A DNA stretch of 38,258 nt from Caryophanales bacterium. Its GTDB lineage: Bacteria; Bacillota_I; Bacilli_A; RFN20; CAG-826. A program made the translations under genes and the position numbers. The notes beneath the pieces were generated by a model. It was given only the letters and a program-made list of their open reading frames with translations. It had not been told where the DNA came from and made no database searches. Position 1 is the first letter of the stretch, and the number at the start of each line of letters is the position of its first letter. Positions 1-8,405 of the stretch are shown piece by piece. Where the stretch lies: positions 1-38,258 of the forward strand of contig JAEESX010000007.1 in NCBI GenBank assembly GCA_016290145.1. The letters run 5' to 3'.

Positions 1-46
1 TCTTGGAAAAGATCGCACTTGTGTGAGAGTTGTTGTCGCAAAGTAA
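1..46 (+). CDS. rpmA: Ribosomal protein L27, C-terminal end only
   Basis: Only the last 14 codons are in the window, in the frame reading LGKDRTCVRVVVAK then TAA. This resembles the usual L27 C-terminus (pattern ERxGRDrkkVsVyp). rpmA directly before obg is a very common bacterial order, which supports the call. L27 is a large-subunit ribosomal protein at the peptidyl-transferase side. The frame ending at base 60 was considered and looks like no known protein. The identification rests on a short tail plus synteny. Confidence 0.7.
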   Translation, partial: LGKDRTCVRVVVAK

Positions 47-67
47 TTAAGCGAAAATAATGAAAAT

Positions 68-97
68 AAGACCACTTAATTGTGGTCTTTTTCTTTT
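68..97 (+). terminator. Rho-independent terminator after rpmA
   Basis: AAGACCAC, a 6-base loop and GTGGTCTT form a perfect 8-bp stem followed by a T-rich run. It separates rpmA from obg. Confidence 0.85.
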
Positions 98-105
98 GCG
101 TTATA

Positions 106-111
106 TATAAT
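106..111 (+). promoter_or_regulatory. Probable -10 element for obg
   Basis: TATAAT lies 22 bases before the obg ATG. No good -35 is visible, because the expected position falls inside the upstream terminator. The predicted leader would be about 15 nt, without a Shine-Dalgarno sequence. Confidence 0.45.
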
Positions 112-133
112 ATAAGCGGGTATATATTTAAGT

Positions 134-1411
134 ATGTTTATTGATCGTGTTGTTATTGAAGTGAGAAGTGGAAAAGGTGGCGATGGCGCTATCGCATTTC
201 TCCGTGAAAAATACGTACCAAAAGGTGGCCCTGCTGGAGGTAATGGTGGTAGAGGTGCTTCTATCTTTTTAAGAGCAAATTCTAAGATCAATACACTCCT
301 CAATTTCCGTCATAGTAAAACCTTCATCGGTAATGATGGTGAAAAGGGTGGAATTAAAAACCAATTCGGTAAATATGCAGAAGATGTAACTATCGATGTT
401 CCAGTGGGAACAGTTATCTTCGAAGAAGAAGGCCACAAATTCTTAGGTGACTTGAACGAAGATGGCAAAATTATTAGAGTCGCAAAAGGTGGTAGAGGTG
501 GTAGAGGCAACTCCGCATTTAAATCACCAACAAATAGAACACCAAAGATCGCTGAAAATGGCGAACCAGGTGAAAGAAAGAGATTAATTCTCGAACTTAA
601 ACTCTTAGCGGATGTCGGCTTAGTCGGATTCCCAAGTGTTGGTAAGTCCACACTTTTAAGTGTGGTTAGTTCTGCAAAGCCAGAAATCGCTGATTATCCA
701 TTTACCACAATTGTTCCAAACCTCGGTGTTGTTACCACTAAGGATGGACGTTCCTTCGTAATGGCGGACCTTCCAGGACTTATTGAAGGTGCTCACCAAG
801 GTAAAGGTTTAGGTCTTCAATTCTTAAGACACATCGAAAGATGCCGTGTTATTATCCACGTCATTGATTTCGGTGAATCTGGTAGAGATCCAATTGAAGA
901 CTATAAAGTGATTAATAATGAACTTAAATCCTATGGATTTGGTTTAGATAAAAGACCATGTATCTTAGTCGGTTCTAAGATGGATGAAGAAGGCGCAGAA
1001 GAAAAACTTAAAGCCTTTAAAAAGAAAGTTAAACAAGACATTATTCCAATCTCCGCTTTAACGGATGAAGGTATTGAAGAAGTCTTATATAAAGTCGCTG
1101 ACTTATTAGACAAGACTCCTGCCTTCCCACTTTATGATGAAGCGGAAGAAGAACTCGATACCAAGTTATACGAACTCCCAGAAGAAGAAAAAGAATTCAC
1201 AATCGAAAAGGTTTCTTCTCGTGAATACCGTATCCTTGGCGATAAGATCATTAAATTCTACAAGATGACAAATATAACCACTGATGAAGGCATGATGGTT
1301 TTAATGACCAAATTAAGAAAACTCAAAGTGGATGATGAATTAGAGAAAATGGGAGCGGATGATGGAGATATCGTCTATTTAGACGATTTCCAATTCGAAT
1401 ACTATCGTTAA
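134..1411 (+). CDS. obg: GTPase Obg/CgtA
   Basis: Essential GTPase that binds the 50S subunit and links ribosome assembly to the stringent response. The 425-residue protein has the whole family layout. It begins with a glycine-rich Obg fold (about residues 1-158, with GGxGGRG runs). The G domain has the P-loop GFPSVGKST, the G3 motif DLPGLIEGA and a G4 motif SKMD in place of the usual NKMD. A C-terminal OCT domain follows, ending near FQFEYYR. It starts a transcription unit after the rpmA terminator and has no obvious ribosome-binding site. nadE begins one base after its stop. Confidence 0.97.
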   Translation: MFIDRVVIEVRSGKGGDGAIAFLREKYVPKGGPAGGNGGRGASIFLRANSKINTLLNFRHSKTFIGNDGEKGGIKNQFGKYAEDVTIDVPVGTVIFEEEGHKFLGDLNEDGKIIRVAKGGRGGRGNSAFKSPTNRTPKIAENGEPGERKRLILELKLLADVGLVGFPSVGKSTLLSVVSSAKPEIADYPFTTIVPNLGVVTTKDGRSFVMADLPGLIEGAHQGKGLGLQFLRHIERCRVIIHVIDFGESGRDPIEDYKVINNELKSYGFGLDKRPCILVGSKMDEEGAEEKLKAFKKKVKQDIIPISALTDEGIEEVLYKVADLLDKTPAFPLYDEAEEELDTKLYELPEEEKEFTIEKVSSREYRILGDKIIKFYKMTNITTDEGMMVLMTKLRKLKVDDELEKMGADDGDIVYLDDFQFEYYR

Positions 1412-1412
1412 T

Positions 1413-2159
1413 ATGAAACTCGAACAATACTTATTAGTCGTAGAAGACTTCTTAAAAGACTATTTAGAACAAAGCCATCAAGATGGTTATGTCCTCGGTC
1501 TTTCGGGCGGCGTTGATTCTTCCTTAGTGGCAGCTTTAGCGAAGTCCGCAGTGGGAAGAGAAAAACTCATGTGCATCATGATGCCTATCGATAGCAACCC
1601 ATCCGATTTAGAAGATGCTATTAAAGTCGCTGAAGCATTAAACCTCAGATATATTGTCATGGATGGTAGTAAATCCTTCCATGCCACAGTCGATGAATTC
1701 GCTAGACAAGGTATAACCTTGGATAAGATGAGTTTATCCAATCTTAAAGTGAGAATTAGAATGACTATGCTTTATGCATATGGTCAAACCCATAGATGCC
1801 TTGTTTTAGGCACAGATAACATGGATGAAAGATATACTGGCTACTTCACAAAATATGGTGATGGCGCCGCTGACATCTTGCCAATCGTTTATCTCACCAA
1901 AGGTGAAGTCGTGGAAGCCGCGAAGATTAAAGGCGTTCCAGCCGCATTAGCGGAACGCACACCAACAGCAGGCTTATTCGAAGGCCAAACTGATGAAACA
2001 GAAATGGGTGTTTTATACAAAGATTTAGATGATTTCCTTTTAGGAAAAGAAATAGATCCAAAGGCTAAGGAGAGAATTGAATATCTCCATCGTATAAGCG
2101 AACACAAGCGCGCGCCTATACCTATGCCTACGGAATATATAAGAGATTATGAAAAATAA
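1413..2159 (+). CDS. nadE: Ammonia-dependent NAD+ synthetase
   Basis: Converts deamido-NAD+, ATP and ammonia to NAD+, the last step of NAD synthesis. The 248-residue length fits the synthetase domain alone. There is no N-terminal glutaminase domain, so free ammonia is the expected nitrogen donor. Visible motifs are the ATP-pyrophosphatase loop LSGGVDSS (near residue 30) and GTDNMDERYTGYFTKYGDG (near residue 132), which binds deamido-NAD. The ATG lies one base after the obg stop with no Shine-Dalgarno, so translation is probably coupled. The window also holds nadD, the preceding pathway step, on the other strand. Confidence 0.95.
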   Translation: MKLEQYLLVVEDFLKDYLEQSHQDGYVLGLSGGVDSSLVAALAKSAVGREKLMCIMMPIDSNPSDLEDAIKVAEALNLRYIVMDGSKSFHATVDEFARQGITLDKMSLSNLKVRIRMTMLYAYGQTHRCLVLGTDNMDERYTGYFTKYGDGAADILPIVYLTKGEVVEAAKIKGVPAALAERTPTAGLFEGQTDETEMGVLYKDLDDFLLGKEIDPKAKERIEYLHRISEHKRAPIPMPTEYIRDYEK

Positions 2160-2244
2160 GAATGAGCTAATCGTTGTCGCTTCATTAAGCGCAGCCATCT
2201 TATCTCTAATCTTTATTATTTTATTTATTATGGTATATCGATAA
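2149..2244 (+). CDS. Putative 31-residue single-span membrane peptide
   Basis: This gene is too short for the supplied ORF track. An ATG in the +1 frame inside the nadE end opens 31 codons ending in TAA. The product starts MKNKNEL, runs as one continuous hydrophobic segment (about residues 7-29, rich in I, L, V, A, F) and ends MVYR. That is a lysine-rich N-terminus, one membrane span and a short basic end. It overlaps the nadE stop by 11 bases and its TAA merges into the strong ruvA ribosome-binding site (AAGGAGGGG). It exactly fills the otherwise unexplained 96-base gap in the operon. Only a weak AAGAG precedes the ATG. No family is recognised. AT-rich spacer DNA can encode hydrophobic runs by chance. 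Confidence 0.5.
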   Translation: MKNKNELIVVASLSAAILSLIFIILFIMVYR

Positions 2245-2255
2245 GGAGGGGACTT

Positions 2256-2810
2256 ATGATTTACTTTCTCAAAGGACGTGTAGCGTTAAAAGACAAAGAC
2301 ACAGTGGTAGTTGATGTTAACAATGTCGGTTACCAAGTTTTAGTGTCCCATATTGATAACTTTATTGTTGGGCAAGAAGTATTACTCTATACCTACAATG
2401 TTGTTAGAGAAGATGAACAATACTTAGTCGGCTTCTCATCTTTAGATGAAAAGTCAGTTTTCCTTTCCCTTATCAAAGTTAAAGGACTCGGTCCAAGAAC
2501 TGCGATTGGCGCACTTAGTTCTACAACCCCAGAAGAAGTGGTTAACGCCATCGCAAGCAACAATGTTGCTTACTTAAAGAAATTACCAGGTATCGGTGCC
2601 AAAGCGGCCGCACAAATCATCTTAGATTTGAAAGGTGAATTAACCGGTGGTAGCAAAGGCGATCCAGGTGTTTATGAAGATGTTTATGAAGCCTTAAAAG
2701 GCTTAGGATTTAAAGGCGCTGCCATTGATAGAGTCTTAGCGACCATCAATGAACCAGGAGCTTCTTCGGAAGATATCCTTCGCATCGCACTTAGCAAATT
2801 GAGGAAGTAA
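2256..2810 (+). CDS. ruvA: Holliday junction DNA helicase subunit RuvA
   Basis: RuvA tetramers bind Holliday junctions and load RuvB rings for branch migration. The 184-residue protein has the N-terminal OB fold (MIYFLKGRV, VDVNNVGYQVLV), two helix-hairpin-helix motifs (VKGLGPRTA and LPGIGAKAAAQII) and the small C-terminal domain III that contacts RuvB (YEALKGLGF). The start has a strong AAGGAGGGG site at good spacing. ruvB follows after two bases, so the two are co-expressed. No ruvC is present in the window. Confidence 0.96.
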   Translation: MIYFLKGRVALKDKDTVVVDVNNVGYQVLVSHIDNFIVGQEVLLYTYNVVREDEQYLVGFSSLDEKSVFLSLIKVKGLGPRTAIGALSSTTPEEVVNAIASNNVAYLKKLPGIGAKAAAQIILDLKGELTGGSKGDPGVYEDVYEALKGLGFKGAAIDRVLATINEPGASSEDILRIALSKLRK

Positions 2811-2812
2811 AT

Positions 2813-3817
2813 ATGTCTCGTTTATTAGATGCACATATTAACAAAAATGAAACTCAAGAAGAAGTATCTCTAAGACCTCAAGTTTTAGAAGAATACGTCG
2901 GGCAAAAAGACTTAAAGAAAAACCTTAAGGTTTTTATTGGTGCTGCTCTTCATAGAGATGAACCATTAGATCATCTTCTTTTCTATGGTCCTCCAGGATT
3001 AGGTAAAACTACACTTGCTTATGTTATCGCAAATGAGATGAATGCTCATATCCATGTTGCTAGTGGACCAAGCATTGAAAAGATTGGCGATTTAGCGGCT
3101 ATCCTATCCTCAATAGAACCAGGTGATATCCTTTTTATCGACGAGATTCATAGAATCCCTAGAATCGTCGAAGAATCGTTATATACGGCAATGGAAGACT
3201 TCAAATTTTCTGTGGTCATCAATCGCGATATGAACGGCAAGGCAATTACCCTTAATTTGCCTCCATTTACCCTCATTGGTGCGACCACCAGAGCAGGTGA
3301 TTTATCCGCTCCACTTAGAGAAAGATTCGGTATAACCGAAAAACTTCATTTTTACGACATTGATGAGGTCGAACAAATCGTTAAAAGAACCGCCCGTGTT
3401 TTTAATACAAAAATCAGTGATGAAGCAGCGATTGAAATCGCTAAAAGAAGTCGTGGAACACCTCGTATTGCTAACCGCTTATTCAAACGTGTTCGTGACT
3501 TCGCAAACTTCAAAGGAAAAGATGAAATCGATGTCAATGATGCCCTTGAAGCACTCAACGCTTTAAAGGTTGATGAAATCGGTTTAGATGATGTTGATAT
3601 CAGATACTTAAAGACACTTATCGAACGTTTCAATGGTGGACCTGTCGGTCTTGATACCCTAGCAAACGCAATCGGTGAAGAAATAATGAACCTCGAAGAC
3701 GTCTATGAACCATACCTCTTACAAATCGGTTTCATTGATCGTACTCCTCGTGGTAGAGTGGCTTCGCCAAAAGCCTACAAACATCTCAAAATAAGACACC
3801 AAGGTAGCTTATTCTAA
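2813..3817 (+). CDS. ruvB: Holliday junction DNA helicase subunit RuvB
   Basis: AAA+ motor that drives branch migration with RuvA. The 334-residue protein shows Walker A GPPGLGKTT (near residue 63), Walker B ILFIDEIHRI (near residue 107), sensor 1 GATTRAG, the arginine-finger region PLRERFG, and the C-terminal winged-helix DNA-binding part ending near RHQGSLF. The start follows GAGGA and lies two bases after the ruvA stop. A terminator closes the obg-nadE-ruvAB unit. Confidence 0.97.
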   Translation: MSRLLDAHINKNETQEEVSLRPQVLEEYVGQKDLKKNLKVFIGAALHRDEPLDHLLFYGPPGLGKTTLAYVIANEMNAHIHVASGPSIEKIGDLAAILSSIEPGDILFIDEIHRIPRIVEESLYTAMEDFKFSVVINRDMNGKAITLNLPPFTLIGATTRAGDLSAPLRERFGITEKLHFYDIDEVEQIVKRTARVFNTKISDEAAIEIAKRSRGTPRIANRLFKRVRDFANFKGKDEIDVNDALEALNALKVDEIGLDDVDIRYLKTLIERFNGGPVGLDTLANAIGEEIMNLEDVYEPYLLQIGFIDRTPRGRVASPKAYKHLKIRHQGSLF

Positions 3818-3828
3818 GATAAAATCTT

Positions 3829-3857
3829 ATGCGCATTATACACGTGCGCATTTTTTA
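3829..3857 (+). terminator. Rho-independent terminator after ruvB
   Basis: ATGCGCA, a 9-base loop and TGCGCAT form a 7-bp stem followed by TTTTTT. Confidence 0.75.
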
Positions 3858-3886
3858 TTGAAATGAACGGATAATTAGTATATAGT
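3858..3886 (+). promoter_or_regulatory. Promoter for secDF
   Basis: TTGAAA (3858-3863), a 17-base spacer and TATAGT (3881-3886) match the housekeeping sigma consensus well. Transcription would start near 3893, giving a leader of about 49 nt with a strong AGGAGG site before secDF. Confidence 0.65.
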
Positions 3887-3941
3887 TTTTAATGACGCGC
3901 AAAGCGCATATGTATTTTGTGTATATACAGGAGGAATTAAT

Positions 3942-6668
3942 ATGAGAAGATTGTGGTCTTACGTTGTACTCACAGGCGCCTCATTAGTATTAATGGGTGC
4001 GACATTTGCCAACGTATTTAAAAACAGTACCTCTAATATTGAATATGCCGATGGCAAGGAAATGGTTTTCCGTCTTGAAGAAAAAGAAGGTGGCAAATCA
4101 TTAGATGAAAGCTTTGATGGTAAATCCGCATCAGAAGCTGTCGCAGATAGCATGATGGATCGTCTTGATGCTTTAAAAATTACAAACTACCAAGTCTATA
4201 CCGAAGGCAATGACACAGTTAAAGTAGTGGTTAAGCAAGATAACGATTCTGGTTATAACAATATTCAAAACTTAATGACATTCAATGGTTCATTAGCCCT
4301 CTCCTCCAGAGCCGATGAAGCCCCAGTTTTAAATAACGCTAAAGAAGAAGAAAAATTCCTTACTGGCGATGCTTATATGGAAACCAAGAATGATTATCCA
4401 TCTATTAACATCCCAGTCGGTAATCACTTCAAAGAATTATATGATGTTGTCAAACAAGCCAAAGAAGATGGTAAGACAGAATATGCCGAAACATCCACCG
4501 AAGGTGAAGGCGAAGAAGCCACAACAACAGAAACCTATTACTTATACTTATGGCATGACTATAACGAAGACACCGATAAGTTCTCCTACACAATTTCCGG
4601 AAACGAAAATTATGATGAAAAAGTCGCTCAAAAAGTCTTCATGAGTTTCGATATCGCTGAACTTCAAAAACTCGAAGAAGAAGATAAAGATATCGATACA
4701 TTAACCGCTTACGTTAATATCCAAGACGTCAATAGCAACGGTAAATACGAAGCTTCTGAAGTTAGAAAAGCATTCGATACCGCCAGATACTATGTCGCCT
4801 TAATCAATAGTGGATCATTAGATTACAAAGTGACATTCTTATACTCCACAAACGTTTCTGCTTCTACTGAAGCATTAATCGAAATTGCTGCATCAGGCCC
4901 ACAACTCGCTTGGTCTGCAACATTAAGAGCCACAATTGTCTGTATTGTTGTCTTATCCTTATTATCAGCAGTGTTCTATCGCTTAAGCGCATTAAGCGTT
5001 GCCACAACCACAATCGCGAGCGTATTCGCAGGTGTTGCTAGCATCATCTTATTCACTGCTGAATTCAACGCCGCTGGCTTAATCGCATTAGTGGCAGTCG
5101 CAGTTGCTTCCTTAGCTTCTAACGTTGTTTATTTAACAAAGTTAAAAGATGAAGCATATCGTGGACGTTCTTTAAAGAAAGCCAACTCTGAAGCTGCGAA
5201 GAAATCCTTATTACCAATCTTAGACATCAATGTTGTCTTAATCATCTTAGGTGTCTTTGCATATCTCTTCGGTGGTGCATTAATGAGAAGCTTTGCCGTT
5301 ATCTCCGTTATCGGTGGTCTTGCTTCCTTATTGTTAAACCTCCTCGTCTTAAGAGGCTTAATGTGGTTAGCCACAAACGCCACAAAATTACAAGGCAAAT
5401 ACGAAATGTTTGGTATTGATTCCAAGAGAGTTCCAAACCTCTTAAAAGAAGAAAAACAAACATTCTTCGGCAGCTATGCTGATAAAGACTTCACCCACAA
5501 AAAGAAACCAGTTGGTATTGTCGCTGCAGTCTTATTAGTGGCTGGTATTGCTGGCATGGTCACATTTGGTGTTCTAAAGAACACAAATAAAGACTTCGCC
5601 GCCAAAGCAAGCGAACCTCAATATACAGAAATCTTCTTCGAATCTAAGATCGAAAATGCTCCAATCAATGAAACAATTGTTAGAGACCTCTTAGACAAAG
5701 TCTTCTACTATCAAGGTGAAGATGAAGCTAATGCAAAAGCATTATCTACACTCATCGATGATGTCGTTTATGAAGAAAGCGAAGAAAAAGTCAAAGAAGA
5801 AGGTATTGAAAATACACTTTATCATAGATACTGTGTCGTTAAATTAAATCAAACATACTCTGATGAGAAATATAATGCATACTACGACGCAGATTTAGAA
5901 GATGATACAAACGAACTCGTTTATACAAACGAAAAAGGCGTTGCTCACTTATTAAGATTCGCTATCGATGATAGTAACGATGATGACATTCTCGTCACAT
6001 CCATCAAAGATGTTAGATCAGTCTCTTCTGAACAACCTGAATTCTTCCCAATCATTTGGGGTACATTAGTGGGCTTAGCAGTCAGTGCTGTCTACTTATT
6101 ACTCAGATACCGCTTATCACGTGGTTTAGCGACATTAATCGTTCCTACAGGCGTTACCGCAATCGCAGCAGGCGCATTAGCGGCTGTCCGTATCGCACAA
6201 TTAGGCGCGCTCAATTATGCTATCGTCACATTACCAGTTATCGCATTCTTCGGATTAGTGGTCGGTATCTTATTCATGAATAGAGAAAGAGAATTAGTCT
6301 TAGAAGACAAGAATCACGATGGTTCTATTGAAAATAGAAATGCTATCATGGTGAGAGCTAATTCCTTAGCATATTCTTCAATCTTATTACTTTCCGTCCT
6401 TGCCATTTATATCGCTATCAACTTCTTCGGATTTGGTGCTAGTGGCAATGCTTGGATGTTCTTAGTCCTCGTTATCGGTGTCATCTTAGCGGCGTTCTTA
6501 GAAACAACACTTTATGGCCCAGTTGCTCAATTCTTCTACAAGTTATTCAGCAAAGTTAATACCGATAAGATTACAAACTTCTTCAAACGCAAGAAAAAGA
6601 AAAAGGTCATCAAACAACCTCATTCCGCGGAACCAGAAGAAAGAACATTCATCGGAATCAACGACTAA
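3942..6668 (+). CDS. secDF: SecDF-like protein translocase accessory subunit, divergent
   Basis: Probable fused SecD-SecF membrane protein that aids secretion after SecA action. The 908-residue chain has one N-terminal span, a large extracytoplasmic domain (about 30-320), five spans (about 323-476), a sixth span near 522-545, a second extracytoplasmic domain (about 546-700), five more spans and a lysine-rich cytoplasmic tail (KRKKKKK). This is the duplicated SecD+SecF topology. The segment around LASNVVYLTKLKDE aligns to the SecD VDANVxxxERIREE motif, but the proton-relay Asp is Ala (residue 392). The second conserved Asp (LDIN, D428) is kept. The SecF half motif is also poorly conserved. The family call is fairly secure, but full proton-driven function is doubtful. 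Confidence 0.8.
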   Translation: MRRLWSYVVLTGASLVLMGATFANVFKNSTSNIEYADGKEMVFRLEEKEGGKSLDESFDGKSASEAVADSMMDRLDALKITNYQVYTEGNDTVKVVVKQDNDSGYNNIQNLMTFNGSLALSSRADEAPVLNNAKEEEKFLTGDAYMETKNDYPSINIPVGNHFKELYDVVKQAKEDGKTEYAETSTEGEGEEATTTETYYLYLWHDYNEDTDKFSYTISGNENYDEKVAQKVFMSFDIAELQKLEEEDKDIDTLTAYVNIQDVNSNGKYEASEVRKAFDTARYYVALINSGSLDYKVTFLYSTNVSASTEALIEIAASGPQLAWSATLRATIVCIVVLSLLSAVFYRLSALSVATTTIASVFAGVASIILFTAEFNAAGLIALVAVAVASLASNVVYLTKLKDEAYRGRSLKKANSEAAKKSLLPILDINVVLIILGVFAYLFGGALMRSFAVISVIGGLASLLLNLLVLRGLMWLATNATKLQGKYEMFGIDSKRVPNLLKEEKQTFFGSYADKDFTHKKKPVGIVAAVLLVAGIAGMVTFGVLKNTNKDFAAKASEPQYTEIFFESKIENAPINETIVRDLLDKVFYYQGEDEANAKALSTLIDDVVYEESEEKVKEEGIENTLYHRYCVVKLNQTYSDEKYNAYYDADLEDDTNELVYTNEKGVAHLLRFAIDDSNDDDILVTSIKDVRSVSSEQPEFFPIIWGTLVGLAVSAVYLLLRYRLSRGLATLIVPTGVTAIAAGALAAVRIAQLGALNYAIVTLPVIAFFGLVVGILFMNRERELVLEDKNHDGSIENRNAIMVRANSLAYSSILLLSVLAIYIAINFFGFGASGNAWMFLVLVIGVILAAFLETTLYGPVAQFFYKLFSKVNTDKITNFFKRKKKKKVIKQPHSAEPEERTFIGIND

Positions 6669-6676
6669 TACAAATA

Positions 6677-6700
6677 GGCTACCTATAAGGTGGCCTTTTT
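6677..6700 (+). terminator. Rho-independent terminator after secDF
   Basis: GGCTACCT, an ATA loop and AGGTGGCC form an 8-bp stem with one G-T pair, followed by TTTTT. It ends only 7 bases before the recJ ATG. Confidence 0.8.
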
Positions 6701-6707
6701 AGCCAAT

Positions 6708-8270
6708 ATGAAAGACACATTATTTGAACGTTTATTAAAGCACTATAAAATCGATGAACAAGGTTACCAAGATTTAATCGCTCCAGTAACCATCGATTCC
6801 TTTGCTGCTGGTCATGAATTCAAGGATATGGATAAAGCGGTAGCCTTAACAAAAGAGGCGATTGCTAATAAAGATAAAATCTTTATCTATGGTGATTATG
6901 ACGCAGATGGCATTATGTCAACATCTATCGTCGTGAAGAGTTTATTAACTCTTGGTGTAGTGCCATTATTCTACATTCCTAACCGCTATAACGATGGTTA
7001 TGGTATCACTTTAACTAAAGCTGAAGAAATCGTCTCTAAAGGCGTGAAATTAGTGATTACTGTTGATAACGGCATCTCTGCAAACGAGCCAATCGCTTAT
7101 TTAAAAGAACAAGGCGTCAAAGTCTTAGTTATTGATCACCACACAGTTCCAGAAGTGGTGCCAAACGCCGATGTTATTATTCATCCTTCTTACAGCAACT
7201 TTGGCGAAACTGCGACTAGCGCAGGCTTCGTCTCATTCATGTTCTCTTGGGCGTTATTAGGCCGCTTTGATAAATACTTATCAACTCTTGCTTCTATCTC
7301 TCTAATCAGCGATATGATGCCTTTACTCGATTACAATCGTAGATTCTTGAGACTCGTTTTCCAAAATTATAAAGAAGGCGAATTCTATCCAATCGATCTA
7401 TTAAAAGAAGAAGGCACTTATGATGAAAACGCAATCGGTATGAAGATTGCTCCTAAGATTAATGCCCTAGGTAGATTATTAGATAACGAAAGCATCAATC
7501 ATATCATTAGATATTTCGTGACACCTGACATGAGTGTTGTTAATAAACTCTATGCCTGGATTGTGAAGACTAATGACGAAAGAAAAACCGAAAGCAAATT
7601 AGCCGAAGAAAACATGCCTGAAGTTAATCCGAATGACAGCGCAATAGTGGTCATCAGCGATGTTAAAGAAGGAATTATGGGATTAATCGCAAATAGTATT
7701 TGCTCTAAAGTCCGTAAACCTACAATTGTGTTTACACAAGAAAAGGATGCTGATGTCTTAAAAGGCAGTTGCCGTGCACCAGAAGGATTCAATGTTGTCA
7801 AGGCATTTAACAGTTGTTCTGACTTAGTGTTGACCGCTGGTGGACACGCACTTGCAGGTGGCTGCAGCATCTATAAAAAAGACTTCGAAGAGTTCAAAGC
7901 GAGATTCATTAAATTCGCTAGCGAAACTCCATTAGAAGTGGAAGAAGAGGATGAGGTTGAAATCGGTCTTACTGAAATCAATGATGACAACTACGCTCTC
8001 ATTCAATCATTCTCACCATTTGGTGAAAGCTGGAAAGCGCCAACCCTCTTGCTCAGACGTATCCGTGTTGATTCACTAACCTTCTCTAAGACAGGAGAAC
8101 ACTTATTGTCTTATATCGGAAATAGCAATAAACTCACTGGATTTGGTATCAGCAGAAATAAGTTTGAAGATTTAGATTTTGTTGATTTCATCGGAAAATT
8201 AAAGGTCTCTTACTTCAAGGGTATGAAGTCATTAGATTTCAATGTTAAAGAGTTTAGAAAGAGCAAATAA
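6708..8270 (+). CDS. recJ: Single-stranded-DNA exonuclease RecJ
   Basis: 5'-3' single-strand DNA exonuclease of the DHH family, used in recombination and repair. Motifs are GDYDADG (metal ligands), VDNGIS, the signature VIDHHTVP, the ISDMMPLLDYNR region, KINALGRL, and the DHHA1 motif GGHALAGG. At 520 residues it is shorter than the B. subtilis enzyme but carries both core domains and an OB-like C-terminus. I chose ATG 6708. The ORF-track start at 6690 is a GTG inside the terminator stem. No Shine-Dalgarno is visible. Confidence 0.93.
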   Translation: MKDTLFERLLKHYKIDEQGYQDLIAPVTIDSFAAGHEFKDMDKAVALTKEAIANKDKIFIYGDYDADGIMSTSIVVKSLLTLGVVPLFYIPNRYNDGYGITLTKAEEIVSKGVKLVITVDNGISANEPIAYLKEQGVKVLVIDHHTVPEVVPNADVIIHPSYSNFGETATSAGFVSFMFSWALLGRFDKYLSTLASISLISDMMPLLDYNRRFLRLVFQNYKEGEFYPIDLLKEEGTYDENAIGMKIAPKINALGRLLDNESINHIIRYFVTPDMSVVNKLYAWIVKTNDERKTESKLAEENMPEVNPNDSAIVVISDVKEGIMGLIANSICSKVRKPTIVFTQEKDADVLKGSCRAPEGFNVVKAFNSCSDLVLTAGGHALAGGCSIYKKDFEEFKARFIKFASETPLEVEEEDEVEIGLTEINDDNYALIQSFSPFGESWKAPTLLLRRIRVDSLTFSKTGEHLLSYIGNSNKLTGFGISRNKFEDLDFVDFIGKLKVSYFKGMKSLDFNVKEFRKSK

Positions 8271-8297
8271 TTGATTAACCTTCAAAACCTATATTTT

Positions 8298-8321
8298 AGC
8301 GGACTAATCATCCGCTTTTTT
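8298..8321 (+). terminator. Rho-independent terminator after recJ
   Basis: AGCGGA, loop CTAATCA, TCCGCT, then a T run. Confidence 0.8.
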
Positions 8322-8378
8322 ATTGCTTTATAGATGCGTCCGTATTGTTTATTTTGTACGTTGTGATAAACTTGTAAG

Positions 8379-8399
8379 AAGTTAATTTTTTATTAACTT
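8379..8399 (+). promoter_or_regulatory. Perfect 8-bp inverted repeat upstream of the ABC exporter operon
   Basis: AAGTTAAT, five T and ATTAACTT, ending 6 bases before the first exporter ATG. It is AT-only apart from one G-C pair, so it is more likely a protein-binding operator than a terminator. It could also hide the start from ribosomes in RNA form. Confidence 0.4.
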
Positions 8400-8405
8400 A
8401 ATCTT

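Noticed and set aside
1-60. Frame ending at base 60 (SWKRSHLCESCC...) as the partial gene
   Set aside because: Resembles no known protein, whereas the frame ending at 46 fits the L27 tail expected before obg.
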